This document shows positions 9,059-18,023 of a DNA stretch of 36,657 nucleotides, piece by piece. How positions within the stretch are numbered: position 1 is the first letter of the stretch; each line of letters starts with the position of its first letter. Below the pieces are notes generated by a model. That model made no database searches and was not told the origin of the DNA. It worked only from the letters and a program-made list of their open reading frames with translations. This DNA is from Saprospiraceae bacterium (GTDB taxonomy: Bacteria; Bacteroidota; Bacteroidia; Chitinophagales; Saprospiraceae), in contig JAIYAV010000154.1 in the NCBI GenBank assembly GCA_027488855.1, forward strand, positions 1-36,657, read 5' to 3'. Made by a program: the position numbers and the translations under genes.

Positions 9059-9925
9059 ATGATAGATAGAGATACCATCAAACTGTTAAGGATTCCTTTT
9101 TCGCTGTTACTCATGCCCGTTTTTATATTGGCCTTAAGCCAGGTTCAGCGCGCTTTTTCGTGGACCGACCTATTGTATCCTTTTTTAATCATCCATTTTT
9201 TGATTTACCCTGCCAGCAATGGTTACAACAGTTATGTTGACAAAGATCAGGACAGCATTGGCGGTTTAGAAAAACCACCCATGCCTACCATTCGCTTGTT
9301 TTATGCCACTTTGATTATGGATATCGTTGCTATCCTCTTATCTATATGGCTGGTGAATCTTGCCTTTGCGTTGTGCTTGCTGACCTGCATTGCGGCATCA
9401 AGAGCCTATAGTGCAAGGCAAATCCGCTTGAAAAAATACCCCATTACTGGTTTTTTAGTCGTTGCTTTTTTTCAAGGAGCCTTCACTTTTTACATGTCTT
9501 ACTTGGGGATTGCAAAAGAATTTTTGGAGTTGAATGCCACCAATATCTGGGTGATGCTGGCGTGTTCATTCCAAATTGCTGGCGTGTATCCCCTTACCCA
9601 GATTTATCAGCACAAGCAAGATTTGGATGATGGCGTGGTCACCATTAGTTACAAATTGGGCTATCGGGGCACTTTTGTCTTTTCGGCCATCATGTTTGGC
9701 ATCTGCAATCTTTGTTATTTCATTTACTTCAGCAACACCAATCAAATCACCAGTTTTTACATCATTCAAGCCTTTTTCGTGCCGATCGCGGCCTTCTTCG
9801 GGTATTGGTTTAGTCAAGTCATTAAAGATACACGCAACGCAGATTTCAAAAATACCATGCGGATGAACATCCTCGCGGCAGTTTCGATGAACATCTGCTT
9901 CATTGTTTTATGGTTGAAAAATTAA
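9059..9925 (+). CDS. UbiA-family prenyltransferase
   Basis: This 288-residue polytopic membrane protein has about eight or nine hydrophobic segments. The first aspartate-rich motif of the UbiA family is N57-xxx-D61-xxx-D65 (in NSYVDKDQD). The second is reduced to QDLDD at 187-191, where the family normally has DxxxD, so one acidic position is Gln. Such enzymes transfer an isoprenoid chain to an aromatic or other acceptor at the inner membrane. It is the first gene of a four-gene operon: the type III PKS starts 6 bp after its stop. The likely acceptor is therefore the PKS product, which is an inference from context. A housekeeping menaquinone role (MenA) seems less likely given the neighbours. 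Confidence 0.85.
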   Translation: MIDRDTIKLLRIPFSLLLMPVFILALSQVQRAFSWTDLLYPFLIIHFLIYPASNGYNSYVDKDQDSIGGLEKPPMPTIRLFYATLIMDIVAILLSIWLVNLAFALCLLTCIAASRAYSARQIRLKKYPITGFLVVAFFQGAFTFYMSYLGIAKEFLELNATNIWVMLACSFQIAGVYPLTQIYQHKQDLDDGVVTISYKLGYRGTFVFSAIMFGICNLCYFIYFSNTNQITSFYIIQAFFVPIAAFFGYWFSQVIKDTRNADFKNTMRMNILAAVSMNICFIVLWLKN

Positions 9926-9931
9926 CTTCCT

Positions 9932-11020
9932 ATGAGTTACATCGTTAACATAGCCACTGCGGTACCGGATTATGGGTACGAGCAGCATGTGCTTACCCAA
10001 TTTTACAGTAACTCGATTGATGATTTGAGTGTAAAAAGAAAAGTCAAAATTCTCGCCGATAAATCGGGGACTTCCACCCGTTATTCGGTGCTAGAAGATT
10101 ACGGATTGCCCGCAGAACAATTCACTTTTTTTCCCAAAAACACCCAACTCATTCCTTCGCCCGGGCTCACGCAACGGATGGAACGGTTTAAACAAGAAGC
10201 CTTGCCGCTCTCGCTGAAAGCCATTCAGAATTTACCAAATTTTGCAGCCATCAAAAGCAGCATCACGCACCTCATTACGGTAACCTGTACTGGCTTGTCG
10301 GCACCAGGTTTGGACATTGAATTGATGCAAGCCCTTGCTTTATCGCCTACCACGCACCGCAGCAGTGTCAATTTTTTGGGTTGCAATGCGGCCATTATCG
10401 CCCTCAAACAGGCCGATGGTATCTGCAAAAGTCAGCCCGATGCCAAGGTTTTAGTGGTCTGTACAGAGTTGTGCACCTTGCATTTTCAGACCATTTACAA
10501 CCAGGATTATTTGCTCTGCAACGTCCTTTTTGGCGACGGCAGCGCGGCAGTATTGCTGAGCAGTCAGCCAGCGGAGGAGGAACCAAGCCGGAATGTAAAA
10601 ATAACTGGCTTTGATTCATTTTGTATTCCCGATAGCCGCAACGAAATGGCCTGGCAACTTTCTGAAACGGGGTTCATCATGAACCTGACTTCCTACGTCG
10701 GCGATTTGATCAAACACAACATCAAAAGGATGCTGGACAATGTGGGCATTGATCCACTAGCCATCGACCATTGGGCCGTTCACCCTGGGGGTAAAAAAAT
10801 TGTGGACAGCTTCGCGGAAGCGCTGGGCCTTTCGACTACCGATTTGGCGGCATCGTATCAGGTACTCAAAGATTACGGCAATATGTCGTCGCCCACGGTT
10901 TTGTTTGTATTGAAAAACATCCTGGACAAGCTCGGCCCTGATCCTGAAGGCAAAAACATTTTTGCCGCCGCTTTTGGGCCTGGATTGACGGTTGAAACCA
11001 TGCAATTGTGCCATGCTTGA
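9932..11020 (+). CDS. Type III polyketide synthase (chalcone/alkylresorcinol synthase family)
   Basis: This 362-residue protein is a homodimeric ketosynthase that extends an acyl-CoA starter with malonyl-CoA and cyclises the chain. The complete catalytic triad can be read: Cys119 in TVTCTGLSAPGLD, His284 in AVHPGGKKIVD and Asn317 in DYGNMSSPTVLFVL. The family motifs LGCNAA (149-154) and FGDGSAA (200-206) are present, with the C-terminal AFGPGLTVE. Bacterial relatives make alkylresorcinols, alkylpyrones or phloroglucinols. The following methyltransferase and FAD enzyme mirror the order of the Streptomyces srs phenolic-lipid operon (synthase, methyltransferase, hydroxylase). Its stop codon overlaps the start of the methyltransferase gene, so the genes are translationally linked. 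Confidence 0.93.
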   Translation: MSYIVNIATAVPDYGYEQHVLTQFYSNSIDDLSVKRKVKILADKSGTSTRYSVLEDYGLPAEQFTFFPKNTQLIPSPGLTQRMERFKQEALPLSLKAIQNLPNFAAIKSSITHLITVTCTGLSAPGLDIELMQALALSPTTHRSSVNFLGCNAAIIALKQADGICKSQPDAKVLVVCTELCTLHFQTIYNQDYLLCNVLFGDGSAAVLLSSQPAEEEPSRNVKITGFDSFCIPDSRNEMAWQLSETGFIMNLTSYVGDLIKHNIKRMLDNVGIDPLAIDHWAVHPGGKKIVDSFAEALGLSTTDLAASYQVLKDYGNMSSPTVLFVLKNILDKLGPDPEGKNIFAAAFGPGLTVETMQLCHA

Positions 11021-11708
11021 ACAACGCAGCTTACAAAAAGAACTGCTGGATGCTGAGGACATCCCGACCGCAGACTTGTACCAAAACTTGCGCGAGTTGG
11101 ACCGCATCAATACCTTGTTGGGGGGGTACGACATCACGTTTTCCGCTTTGAAAAAAGTGATCCAACCCGAAAAATCCTACATCCTCATTGACATCGGTTG
11201 TGGAGGTGGAGATACCCTTAAGCGCATTCAACAGTGGCAGCTACGCAAAAAGCTAGAACTACAACTTATGGGCATTGACCTAAAACCCGTTTGTATCGAG
11301 TATGCAACCCAGCACAAGCCTCGCCCCGATATCCAGTTTATTTGTGATGATTACCGAAACATGTTCCGACACGTACCCCAGATCGACATCATTCACGCCT
11401 GTTTGTTCTGTCATCACCTGGACGAACCGCAATTGATTGAACTCATTCAATTCGCTTTGGAAAAAAACACGGTATTGATCATCAATGATTTGGAGCGAAA
11501 CTGGTTTGCTTATTGGTCCATCAAACTACTCACTGCCGTTTTTTCAAAATCGTATTTGGTCAAAAATGATGCTCCGCTATCGGTAGCGCGTGGATTTGTA
11601 AAAAAAGAGTGGCTGGACATCATCAAAAAAGCTGGGGCCGAACATTTTTCAGTAAAAAACAAATGGGCTTTTCGCCATGAAGTCATCATCTATGGAACTG
11701 GACAATAA
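11013..11708 (+). CDS. SAM-dependent class I methyltransferase of the PKS operon
   Basis: The 231-residue product has a Rossmann-type SAM-binding motif LIDIGCGGG at 58-66, an acidic GIDLKP loop after strand 2, and a DIIHACLFCHHL segment at the motif IV position. The ATG at 11013 overlaps the PKS stop codon by 8 bases; the frame is open slightly further, to a TTG at 10992. In related operons the methyltransferase acts on a hydroxyl or carbon of the resorcinol or quinone ring. Here that role is inferred only from the operon. The last 32 bases overlap the next gene. There is no membrane segment, so it should work in the cytoplasm on a membrane-partitioned lipid. Confidence 0.85.
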   Translation: MLEQRSLQKELLDAEDIPTADLYQNLRELDRINTLLGGYDITFSALKKVIQPEKSYILIDIGCGGGDTLKRIQQWQLRKKLELQLMGIDLKPVCIEYATQHKPRPDIQFICDDYRNMFRHVPQIDIIHACLFCHHLDEPQLIELIQFALEKNTVLIINDLERNWFAYWSIKLLTAVFSKSYLVKNDAPLSVARGFVKKEWLDIIKKAGAEHFSVKNKWAFRHEVIIYGTGQ

Positions 11709-12825
11709 AATTCACCCTTGCGCCATCATTGGTGGAGGCTTAGGCGGCCTGTGTCTGGCGATTCAATTGGCCCGGCAAGGCGTGGAAGTGATCTTGTTTG
11801 AAAAGAACACTTACCCGCAGCACAAGGTGTGTGGAGAGTACATCTCGATGGAAAGTTGGGGCTTTTTGCAAGACTTGGGCTTGCCGCTGGACGATCTTGA
11901 TCTGCCCCGACTCACCCAATTGGGCATCTCGGCAGAGAGTGGATTTATGCTCAATAGCCAACTGCCCTTGGGTGGTTTTGGCATCAGCAGGTATACACTG
12001 GATGACCATTTGTGTCAGATTGCGCGCAAGTGGGGTGTCATGGTTTTGGAAAACTGTAAGGTTTTGGATGTACAAAATACGGATACTCCCGTCGCTGAAA
12101 TTACCACAACCGTGGGCAAATACCAGGCGAATTTGGTGTGTGGGAGCTTCGGAAAATACGCCCCTACGTTTGCTAAAGCGCCCGGAAAAATTGCCAATCA
12201 GCTGCCCAACTACATTGCGGTTAAATACCACATCGAAACCGACCTTGCTCCCGACCGGATTGAACTCCACAATTTTAAGGATGGATATTGCGGAGTTTCA
12301 AAAGTGGACGGGAATCGTTACTGTCTCTGTTACCTGTCCAAATCCAGCAATTTGCAACGCAATGGCAACGATCTTAAAGCCATGGAAGAAGCAGTATTGT
12401 ACAAAAATCCTTTCCTCAAAAAATACTTTACCCAGTCTACCTTCTTATTGGACAAACCGCTGGTGATCAGCAATGTGTATTTCCATCCAAAGGATACTTA
12501 TCTCAATGGCATGTTGATGCTGGGTGATGCGGCGGGGGCCATTACGCCACTTTGTGGCAATGGCATGAGTATGGCGATGCGGGCATCGAAACTTTTGGCC
12601 GACCTAATGCCGTCCTATGTGGAGGGAAACATCAATAAAACCGAGTTGGTGAGCCAATACAACCGGGACTGGAAAGCCAATTTTAGTACACGCATTTGGG
12701 CCGGGCAGCACTTACAACATTTGTTTGGCAAAAAAGCCAGTACTCACCTGGCACTCAAAACGCTCCATTACGCGCCGGCATTGACCCGCCGATTAATTGG
12801 GTTGACGCATGGGATGCCTTTTTAG
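11677..12825 (+). CDS. FAD-dependent oxidoreductase, geranylgeranyl reductase/PHBH-like family
   Basis: The 382-residue flavoprotein has the FAD-binding GGGLGG motif at 19-24 and the ribose-binding Glu42 (FEK). The HKVCGEYIS signature at 49-57 is seen in geranylgeranyl-reductase-like and related hydroxylases. A second FAD motif, LGDAAGAITPLCGNGMSMAM, lies near residue 285. It could hydroxylate the polyketide ring (as SrsC does in Streptomyces) or reduce double bonds in a prenyl chain; the UbiA gene in the same operon makes both reasonable. The start at 11677 overlaps the methyltransferase gene by 32 bases; an alternative ATG at 11692 would still overlap it. It is the last gene of the operon, and an inverted-repeat element follows at once. 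Confidence 0.87.
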   Translation: MKSSSMELDNKIHPCAIIGGGLGGLCLAIQLARQGVEVILFEKNTYPQHKVCGEYISMESWGFLQDLGLPLDDLDLPRLTQLGISAESGFMLNSQLPLGGFGISRYTLDDHLCQIARKWGVMVLENCKVLDVQNTDTPVAEITTTVGKYQANLVCGSFGKYAPTFAKAPGKIANQLPNYIAVKYHIETDLAPDRIELHNFKDGYCGVSKVDGNRYCLCYLSKSSNLQRNGNDLKAMEEAVLYKNPFLKKYFTQSTFLLDKPLVISNVYFHPKDTYLNGMLMLGDAAGAITPLCGNGMSMAMRASKLLADLMPSYVEGNINKTELVSQYNRDWKANFSTRIWAGQHLQHLFGKKASTHLALKTLHYAPALTRRLIGLTHGMPF

Positions 12826-12827
12826 CA

Positions 12828-12986
12828 TGAATTTTGAATTAATTGCCCAGAATGTGCGACTTCTCCGAAGTCGTAAAATCTTAACCACAACCATTTTCTA
12901 CAAATGTGTGACCTCTCCGAGGTCATCGGATCGACTTCGTAGAAGTCACACATCAATCATTGTCAAAGCAATTAATTCAAAATTCA
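12828..12986. repeat. MITE-like inverted-repeat element with three internal hairpins
   Basis: Terminal arms 12828-12846 (starts TGAATTTTGAATT) and 12968-12986 are a perfect 19-bp inverted repeat. Between them lie three similar hairpins: 12857-12873 (CGACTTC-TCC-GAAGTCG), 12910-12924 (GACCTC-TCC-GAGGTC) and 12933-12947 (GACTTC-GTA-GAAGTC). The last two are enclosed by an outer 9-bp stem 12904-12912/12945-12953. No coding sequence with support lies inside. No clear target-site duplication is seen. Confidence 0.6.
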
Positions 12987-12992
12987 CGTTAA

Positions 12993-13010
12993 AGTAGTAG
13001 TAGTAGTAGG
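12993..13010. repeat. Short GTA trinucleotide run
   Basis: About five tandem AGT/GTA units follow the inverted-repeat element, in a non-coding gap. Such runs are prone to slippage. No role can be read from the sequence. Confidence 0.6.
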
Positions 13011-13024
13011 AACAACTGCAGCAA

Positions 13025-13072
13025 GCGCCAACCACAGAGGTTTGGGAAAACCCCGCCCCTCGGTGGTTGCGC
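13025..13072. terminator. Imperfect GC-rich hairpin between convergent operons
   Basis: Left arm 13025-13040 (GCGCCAACCACAGAGG) pairs with right arm 13058-13072 with one bulge and one mismatch around a 17-base loop. It lies 22 bp past the SusD stop and about 200 bp past the PKS operon, so it could end transcription from either side. No clear T-run follows, so the call is tentative. Confidence 0.4.
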
Positions 13073-13093
13073 ACTCATTATGAACAAAAACAA

Positions 13094-14812
13094 TTAATAC
13101 CCTGCATTCTGAGGGAAGCTAGCCGCTCCACCCGTAGTCCGGTCGATCTGATCCTGTGGAATTGGACGCAAAACGTGGAAATCCTTGATGTTTGGCGCAG
13201 CATCTGCGTTGTAAGTCCGTACGCGTTGTACGAGATTGCCCCAACGCTTCAGGTCAAACCAACGGTGCATTTCTCCCAACAGTTCACGCTCTCTTTCTTC
13301 CATAATGAAATCCATGGTTGCCTGAGCAACAGTGATTTCCATGGCGGCTTGTTTGCCCGGCCAGGCAGCACGACGACGCACGGCGTTGATGAGTGGCACC
13401 GCGTCCGCAGCCTTATTTTGCATAATCAATGCCTCGGCTGCAATCAGGTGTGTTTCTGCTAAGCGGAACATGAAGAAGTCGCGGCTACCTTGTTCGTAAG
13501 TACGGTCTGGACGAGTTTGATCCATGTGCTTGATCAAGGTAGGGAACAAGTTCTGGCGGTACATACTAGGCGTTAGCACCTGGTATTTTTTCTTGGCCCG
13601 CTCTGCCAGGGGCATTTCATAACCAGGAATGAAGATGGTTGTATCACCAGAGGCGAAAGTCAACGACTTCTTGGAGTTGTCAAATACGTTGGTGAATGTA
13701 CCAGGGCGATTGCACAACCAGGTATCGCGGAAAGTCTTCTTGTAGCGAGAATCATTGACCCGGTCCGATTCTTTGAATACGATGCTCAAGGTGTAATCAG
13801 TAGGCATAAAACGTTTGAACGGACGTCCATAAAAGACATCCCGTTGCATCCCTGCCTGGGTATCGTATTCCATCCCGAAGTACAAGTGACCATTATTGCC
13901 ATTGCCACTCTGGTTGCTGCCAATACCACTGCCCACCGAGTTGGTACCTACGGTTGCACCGATATTGGTCAATGGATCGGCAGAATACTGGCAAGCCATG
14001 ATCACCTCGCTGTTGATTTCAGCTCCACCCTGTAACCAGAGGCTGGCAAAATCAGAAACCAAGGAGTAGTTGTAGTTTTTGATCACATTTTGCGCGTGGG
14101 TGGCTGCTTTAGCGAAATCATCAGCTGCTTTGGCTTCAGAAGTAGCTTTGGTCAAATAAACTTTGGCCAACAAATGCTCACATGCTCCTTTGGTCACCCG
14201 ACCATATTGAGCCTGGCTAACTGGTAAATCTACCAATGCTGATTCCAGGTCGGCCAAAATGGCTTTGTAGATTTCAGGTACAGGAGTACGAGAAGCTACT
14301 TTTAACACTTCTTTGTTCTGCTTCAAAGTAAGGTGGATTGGACCAAACATTTGCACCAACAAGAAGTAATCGTGTGCGCGCAAAAACTTGGTTTCGGCAA
14401 CCCGAACTTTTTGGATAGCAGGATCCAATCCAGTAACGGGGGTACCTGCCCGATCAATTACCGCATTGGCTGTGTTGATGGCAGTGTAGAAGAAGTTCCA
14501 AATATCACGAGTAGGCGCCAAACGGCTATCCATTTGTGAGGTGTACTGGTTCACAAATTTGTAACTTCCATCCGCACCCATGGTATAGGTATCGGTACCA
14601 AAAACCGTGAGGGTAAAAGCTGCCTCGCGGCCATACCAGTCGCGCAAGGTAGAGTAAGTTGCTTCTACCGCATCTTCAAAACCTGCCCTGGTGTCGAGGT
14701 ACAAACCACTAACCTGGCTGATTGGAACTTCGGTCAAAAGATCTTCACAAGCAGGTGTGGACAACAACACTGCTGCAAAGGCTATAAACTTAATAACATG
14801 CACTTTTTTCAT
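13094..14812 (-). CDS. SusD/RagB-family nutrient-binding outer-membrane lipoprotein
   Basis: This 572-residue surface lipoprotein is the lid that binds a glycan or other nutrient and works with the SusC channel encoded just upstream. The N-terminus is a lipoprotein signal with the modified cysteine at residue 22 (STPAC). The N-terminal region carries the TPR-like helices typical of the family (SGLYLDTRAGFEDAVEATYSTL-type start, then ALSDLE-like ADLESAL). The C-terminal half contains the family signature FRLAETHLIAAEAL followed by INAVRRRA and the ERERELLGEMHRWFDLKRWG stretch. It follows SusC with a gap of 36 bp, so the two are cotranscribed. The substrate cannot be read, as no glycoside hydrolase is attached to this pair in the window. 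Confidence 0.95.
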   Translation of the reverse strand: MKKVHVIKFIAFAAVLLSTPACEDLLTEVPISQVSGLYLDTRAGFEDAVEATYSTLRDWYGREAAFTLTVFGTDTYTMGADGSYKFVNQYTSQMDSRLAPTRDIWNFFYTAINTANAVIDRAGTPVTGLDPAIQKVRVAETKFLRAHDYFLLVQMFGPIHLTLKQNKEVLKVASRTPVPEIYKAILADLESALVDLPVSQAQYGRVTKGACEHLLAKVYLTKATSEAKAADDFAKAATHAQNVIKNYNYSLVSDFASLWLQGGAEINSEVIMACQYSADPLTNIGATVGTNSVGSGIGSNQSGNGNNGHLYFGMEYDTQAGMQRDVFYGRPFKRFMPTDYTLSIVFKESDRVNDSRYKKTFRDTWLCNRPGTFTNVFDNSKKSLTFASGDTTIFIPGYEMPLAERAKKKYQVLTPSMYRQNLFPTLIKHMDQTRPDRTYEQGSRDFFMFRLAETHLIAAEALIMQNKAADAVPLINAVRRRAAWPGKQAAMEITVAQATMDFIMEERERELLGEMHRWFDLKRWGNLVQRVRTYNADAAPNIKDFHVLRPIPQDQIDRTTGGAASFPQNAGY

Positions 14813-14848
14813 GTTATGACTATTTTAGTTGAATGAGTGATTTTAAAA

Positions 14849-17839
14849 TTAAAACTTCGCGTTGATACCAAAGGTAATCTGGCGCACCGAAGGGGTTTGG
14901 TTTTCGTTGACAGCACCATCCGTTTCGTTGTCGATACCTTTGTACTTCGAGCGGTATTCCGAGAAAATGAAAGGCTGCTGAATGCTGGTAAAGATACGCA
15001 ATCCTGCAATTTTCTTCGTAGGTACATTGTAGCCAAAGTTGATGTTGCGAATTTTGACAAAGGTACCGCTGTAGTAGGTCAATGTAGACTGGTATACGGG
15101 GAATTCCTGGTTTTGGTTTGGACGTGGGAACTCATTGGTTGGGTTCTTGGGCGTCCAGTAATCGATGTCCAGGTTGTTGTAACGGCCAGCCAGGGAGTTG
15201 AAGGAAGAGTGGAATCCGCTGGTGAACATACTTCCAATCCGTGCAAATACAAAAAAGGACAAGTCAAATCCTTTGTATTCAAAGCGGTTGGTAATACCTC
15301 CACTCCATTTTGGTACTTGAGAACCCAGAATAGTACGGTCAGCAGCATCGTGTTTGCCGTCGCCGTTCACGTCTTCAACCTTGATTTCACCTGGCTTACG
15401 CTGGTATTTGGTCGCTTGATCCAATTCGCTGGTTTGCCAGATGCCGATTTTTTTGAAATCGAAATAGGCAGTCAAGGGTTGGCCAATGAAACGGGCGTTA
15501 CCAATGTCATCCACTTTACCGTTGAACAATTCCAGAATGGCTTCTTTGTTGTGGGTGAATTGCAGGTCGGTGCTCCAACGGAAATCTCCTTTGTCAACGT
15601 TAACGGTGGATAAAGTTACTTCCAAACCTCTGTTGCGGGTACGACCTACGTTGCGCAATACACTGGAGAAACCACTGGTCAGCGGCAATTGGTCGTTCAA
15701 CAGCAAGTCGCGGGTATCGGCTTGGTAAACTTCGATGTTACCATAAACCCGGCCAGCCCAAAGGGAGAAGTCCAGACCGATGTTGGCAGTAGAGGTAGAT
15801 TCCCATTTCAGGTCAGGGTTACCCAATACGTTTGGACGGTAACCGTATGCCCCCGTAGTTCCGAACAAATAAGTAGTCCGGCTCAAAGAAGTTTGGGTTT
15901 GGTAGGGGTTGATCGCGGTGTTACCAATCGAACCGTAGCTGGCTCTCAATTTCAATTGCTCCAACCACTTGGAACCTTTCAGGAATCCTTCTTCACTGAT
16001 GTTCCAGCCAATGGCTGCGGAGGGGAAGAAACCGTATTTGGTGTTGGCACCAAAACGAGAAGAACCATCGTAACGACCGGTCAAGGTCAACAGGTATTTG
16101 CCCTTAAAGTCATAATTGACCCGACCCATGTAAGAGTTCAGCGCCCATTGGGTGATTCCAGTCCCTGGGTTGTTGATAACGGAAGCCTGGCCCAGTGCAT
16201 AGAACTGTTGAGTTTCGACTGGGATACCATCTACACTGATGCTGGCTGTTTCAAAATCGTCCTTTTGTAAGGATTGCATAGCGGTGATGTTCAGGTTGTT
16301 TTGGCCAAAACTCTTGCTATAGTTCAGGATATTCTCTAGTGTATAGTTGAAGGAATAGCTATAGTTGGTGTTGGCAACGGCCTGGCCTGCCCGGCGGGCG
16401 TTGGTCAAACTTCCAATGAAGCGACCATTGCGCGCATTGGTAAAGTCAGGGCCAAAGTTGACACGGTATTTCAAACCTTCCAAAATTTCCCACTCCCCAT
16501 ACAAGCTGGTGAACATGCGGGTACGTTTGGTCAAATCGACTTGAGCACCTGGAGTAACTTCTGCAATCGGGTTGGTGCGAAGACCATCCGAAGTAGGCAA
16601 AAAGATCAGGTTGCCATTGTCATCAAAGGGTTTGCCCAGTGGGTTTTCTTGCAAGGCACCACCATAGGGGTTGAAGTTTTCCCCGTTGCGCTCGCTGTAC
16701 ACCAGTAAGGTAGAAGTACCTACTTTGACATTTCTGCTGATTTGGTGATCCAGGTTCAATCGGAAAGTGTAACGGGTAAAATCCTGATTGTAGATGATCC
16801 CCTTGTCATTGAAGTAGTTGGCGGAAATGTTGAATAGTGTTTTTTTGTCACCACCCGATACGCTCAATTGATGGCTTTGAATGGTGCCTTGGCGGAGCAA
16901 AAAGTCCTGGTAATTGGTGGTGCGCTTATTGGCAATACCATCCAATTCAATAGGTTCAAACAATTTGGAGTCAGCCAGGGGATCAGCGTCGTCATATAAT
17001 GGTTTGCCTGTTGAAGGAACAATTACGGCTCTTCTTGATTCCCGCTTGTATTCCGCGAATTGTGGGCCATCCATTACATCAATGCGGCCCAATGCGTCGG
17101 AGACACCATAATAGGTGTCAAAACTAACTACGGATTTGCCACTTTTTCCACGTTTGGTCGTCACCAAAACTACCCCGTTGGAACCTCTGGAACCGTAAAT
17201 AGCGGTTGCAGAGGCATCCTTCAATACTTCCATGGACTGGATGTCCTGTGGGTTGATGTCGTCGATCCCCCCGGCGAGTGGAATCCCATCTACTACGAAC
17301 AAGGGGTCGTTGGAAGCCTGGATCGAGCGACGGCCACGAATCCGCACCACCGGGCCAGAACCAGGGCGGCTACCCGCCTGTACCACGTCGACCCCCGCAG
17401 CCCGACCTTGTAGGGCCTGACGCGCGTTGGTAATTGGCAATTCCGTGATCTGCTTGGCAGAGATCGAAGAAATGGCCCCGGTCAATTGACTTTTCCGTTG
17501 GGTACCATAACCTACAACTACGGTTTCAGCCAGTTCATTGACGTTTTCATCCAGTGTAATGTCGATCACCGTTCTGGTTCCTACCGTTTCTTCTTTGGTA
17601 TTGTAACCCGTGTAACTGATGACCAACACTGATTCATTGCTTACTGCTAAGGTAAATGCTCCGTCGGCGTCAGTAACAGTACCTGTAGTAGTGCCCTTCA
17701 CCGCAATCGAAGCGCCAATCAGGCCTTCTCCATTGGTGTCGGTAATTTTGCCCGAGATTTGTCGGGTTTGGGCAAATGCGAATTGACAGCTCAGCAAAAG
17801 TGTCAAAACTAGCATCATTCCGTGTAATGGACTTTTCAT
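14849..17839 (-). CDS. SusC/RagA-family TonB-dependent outer-membrane receptor
   Basis: The 996-residue protein starts with a signal peptide ending near FAFAQ. A carboxypeptidase-regulatory-like domain follows (about 25-105, with GEGLIGASIAVKGTTTGTVTDADG-type repeats), then a plug domain (about 115-230) containing the SusC signature DASATAIYGSRGSNG. The rest is a 22-strand-type beta barrel ending in phenylalanine (FGINAKF), as expected for outer-membrane insertion. It imports oligosaccharides or similar nutrients with energy from TonB. It is paired with SusD downstream and divergent from an AraC-type regulator that probably controls it. There is no N-terminal extension for anti-sigma signalling, so the AraC protein is the best regulator candidate. 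Confidence 0.96.
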   Translation of the reverse strand: MKSPLHGMMLVLTLLLSCQFAFAQTRQISGKITDTNGEGLIGASIAVKGTTTGTVTDADGAFTLAVSNESVLVISYTGYNTKEETVGTRTVIDITLDENVNELAETVVVGYGTQRKSQLTGAISSISAKQITELPITNARQALQGRAAGVDVVQAGSRPGSGPVVRIRGRRSIQASNDPLFVVDGIPLAGGIDDINPQDIQSMEVLKDASATAIYGSRGSNGVVLVTTKRGKSGKSVVSFDTYYGVSDALGRIDVMDGPQFAEYKRESRRAVIVPSTGKPLYDDADPLADSKLFEPIELDGIANKRTTNYQDFLLRQGTIQSHQLSVSGGDKKTLFNISANYFNDKGIIYNQDFTRYTFRLNLDHQISRNVKVGTSTLLVYSERNGENFNPYGGALQENPLGKPFDDNGNLIFLPTSDGLRTNPIAEVTPGAQVDLTKRTRMFTSLYGEWEILEGLKYRVNFGPDFTNARNGRFIGSLTNARRAGQAVANTNYSYSFNYTLENILNYSKSFGQNNLNITAMQSLQKDDFETASISVDGIPVETQQFYALGQASVINNPGTGITQWALNSYMGRVNYDFKGKYLLTLTGRYDGSSRFGANTKYGFFPSAAIGWNISEEGFLKGSKWLEQLKLRASYGSIGNTAINPYQTQTSLSRTTYLFGTTGAYGYRPNVLGNPDLKWESTSTANIGLDFSLWAGRVYGNIEVYQADTRDLLLNDQLPLTSGFSSVLRNVGRTRNRGLEVTLSTVNVDKGDFRWSTDLQFTHNKEAILELFNGKVDDIGNARFIGQPLTAYFDFKKIGIWQTSELDQATKYQRKPGEIKVEDVNGDGKHDAADRTILGSQVPKWSGGITNRFEYKGFDLSFFVFARIGSMFTSGFHSSFNSLAGRYNNLDIDYWTPKNPTNEFPRPNQNQEFPVYQSTLTYYSGTFVKIRNINFGYNVPTKKIAGLRIFTSIQQPFIFSEYRSKYKGIDNETDGAVNENQTPSVRQITFGINAKF

Positions 17840-17925
17840 GCTGCGAAACGTTGTTTGGTTAAAATTTTATTCTAAAAATTTAATGAGTGCGGTACAAATG
17901 TCGGAATTTGCAAGTAGAAGGAATA

Positions 17926-17957
17926 CTGATATTTTGTTGATTTCTGATACTTTTTTG
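17926..17957. promoter_or_regulatory. Direct repeat in the susC-araC divergent region, possible AraC operator
   Basis: Two copies of CTGATA(T/C)TTT(G/T)TTG begin at 17926 and 17944 and match at 12 of 14 positions. The 18-bp spacing is close to two helical turns, as is usual for the paired half-sites of AraC-family activators. The site lies about 87 bp upstream of the SusC start and 67-98 bp upstream of the AraC start. Function is inferred only from spacing and place. Confidence 0.35.
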
Positions 17958-18023
17958 CTCATATTGGGGTATATTCTGGAAAAAATCCATTATTTTTAAG
18001 GTAAAATATGCGACATTTAAACC

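Noticed and set aside
12809-12997. 62-codon plus-strand frame after the FAD oxidoreductase
   Set aside because: It lies mostly within the inverted-repeat element and reads through its hairpins, so it is not a credible protein.
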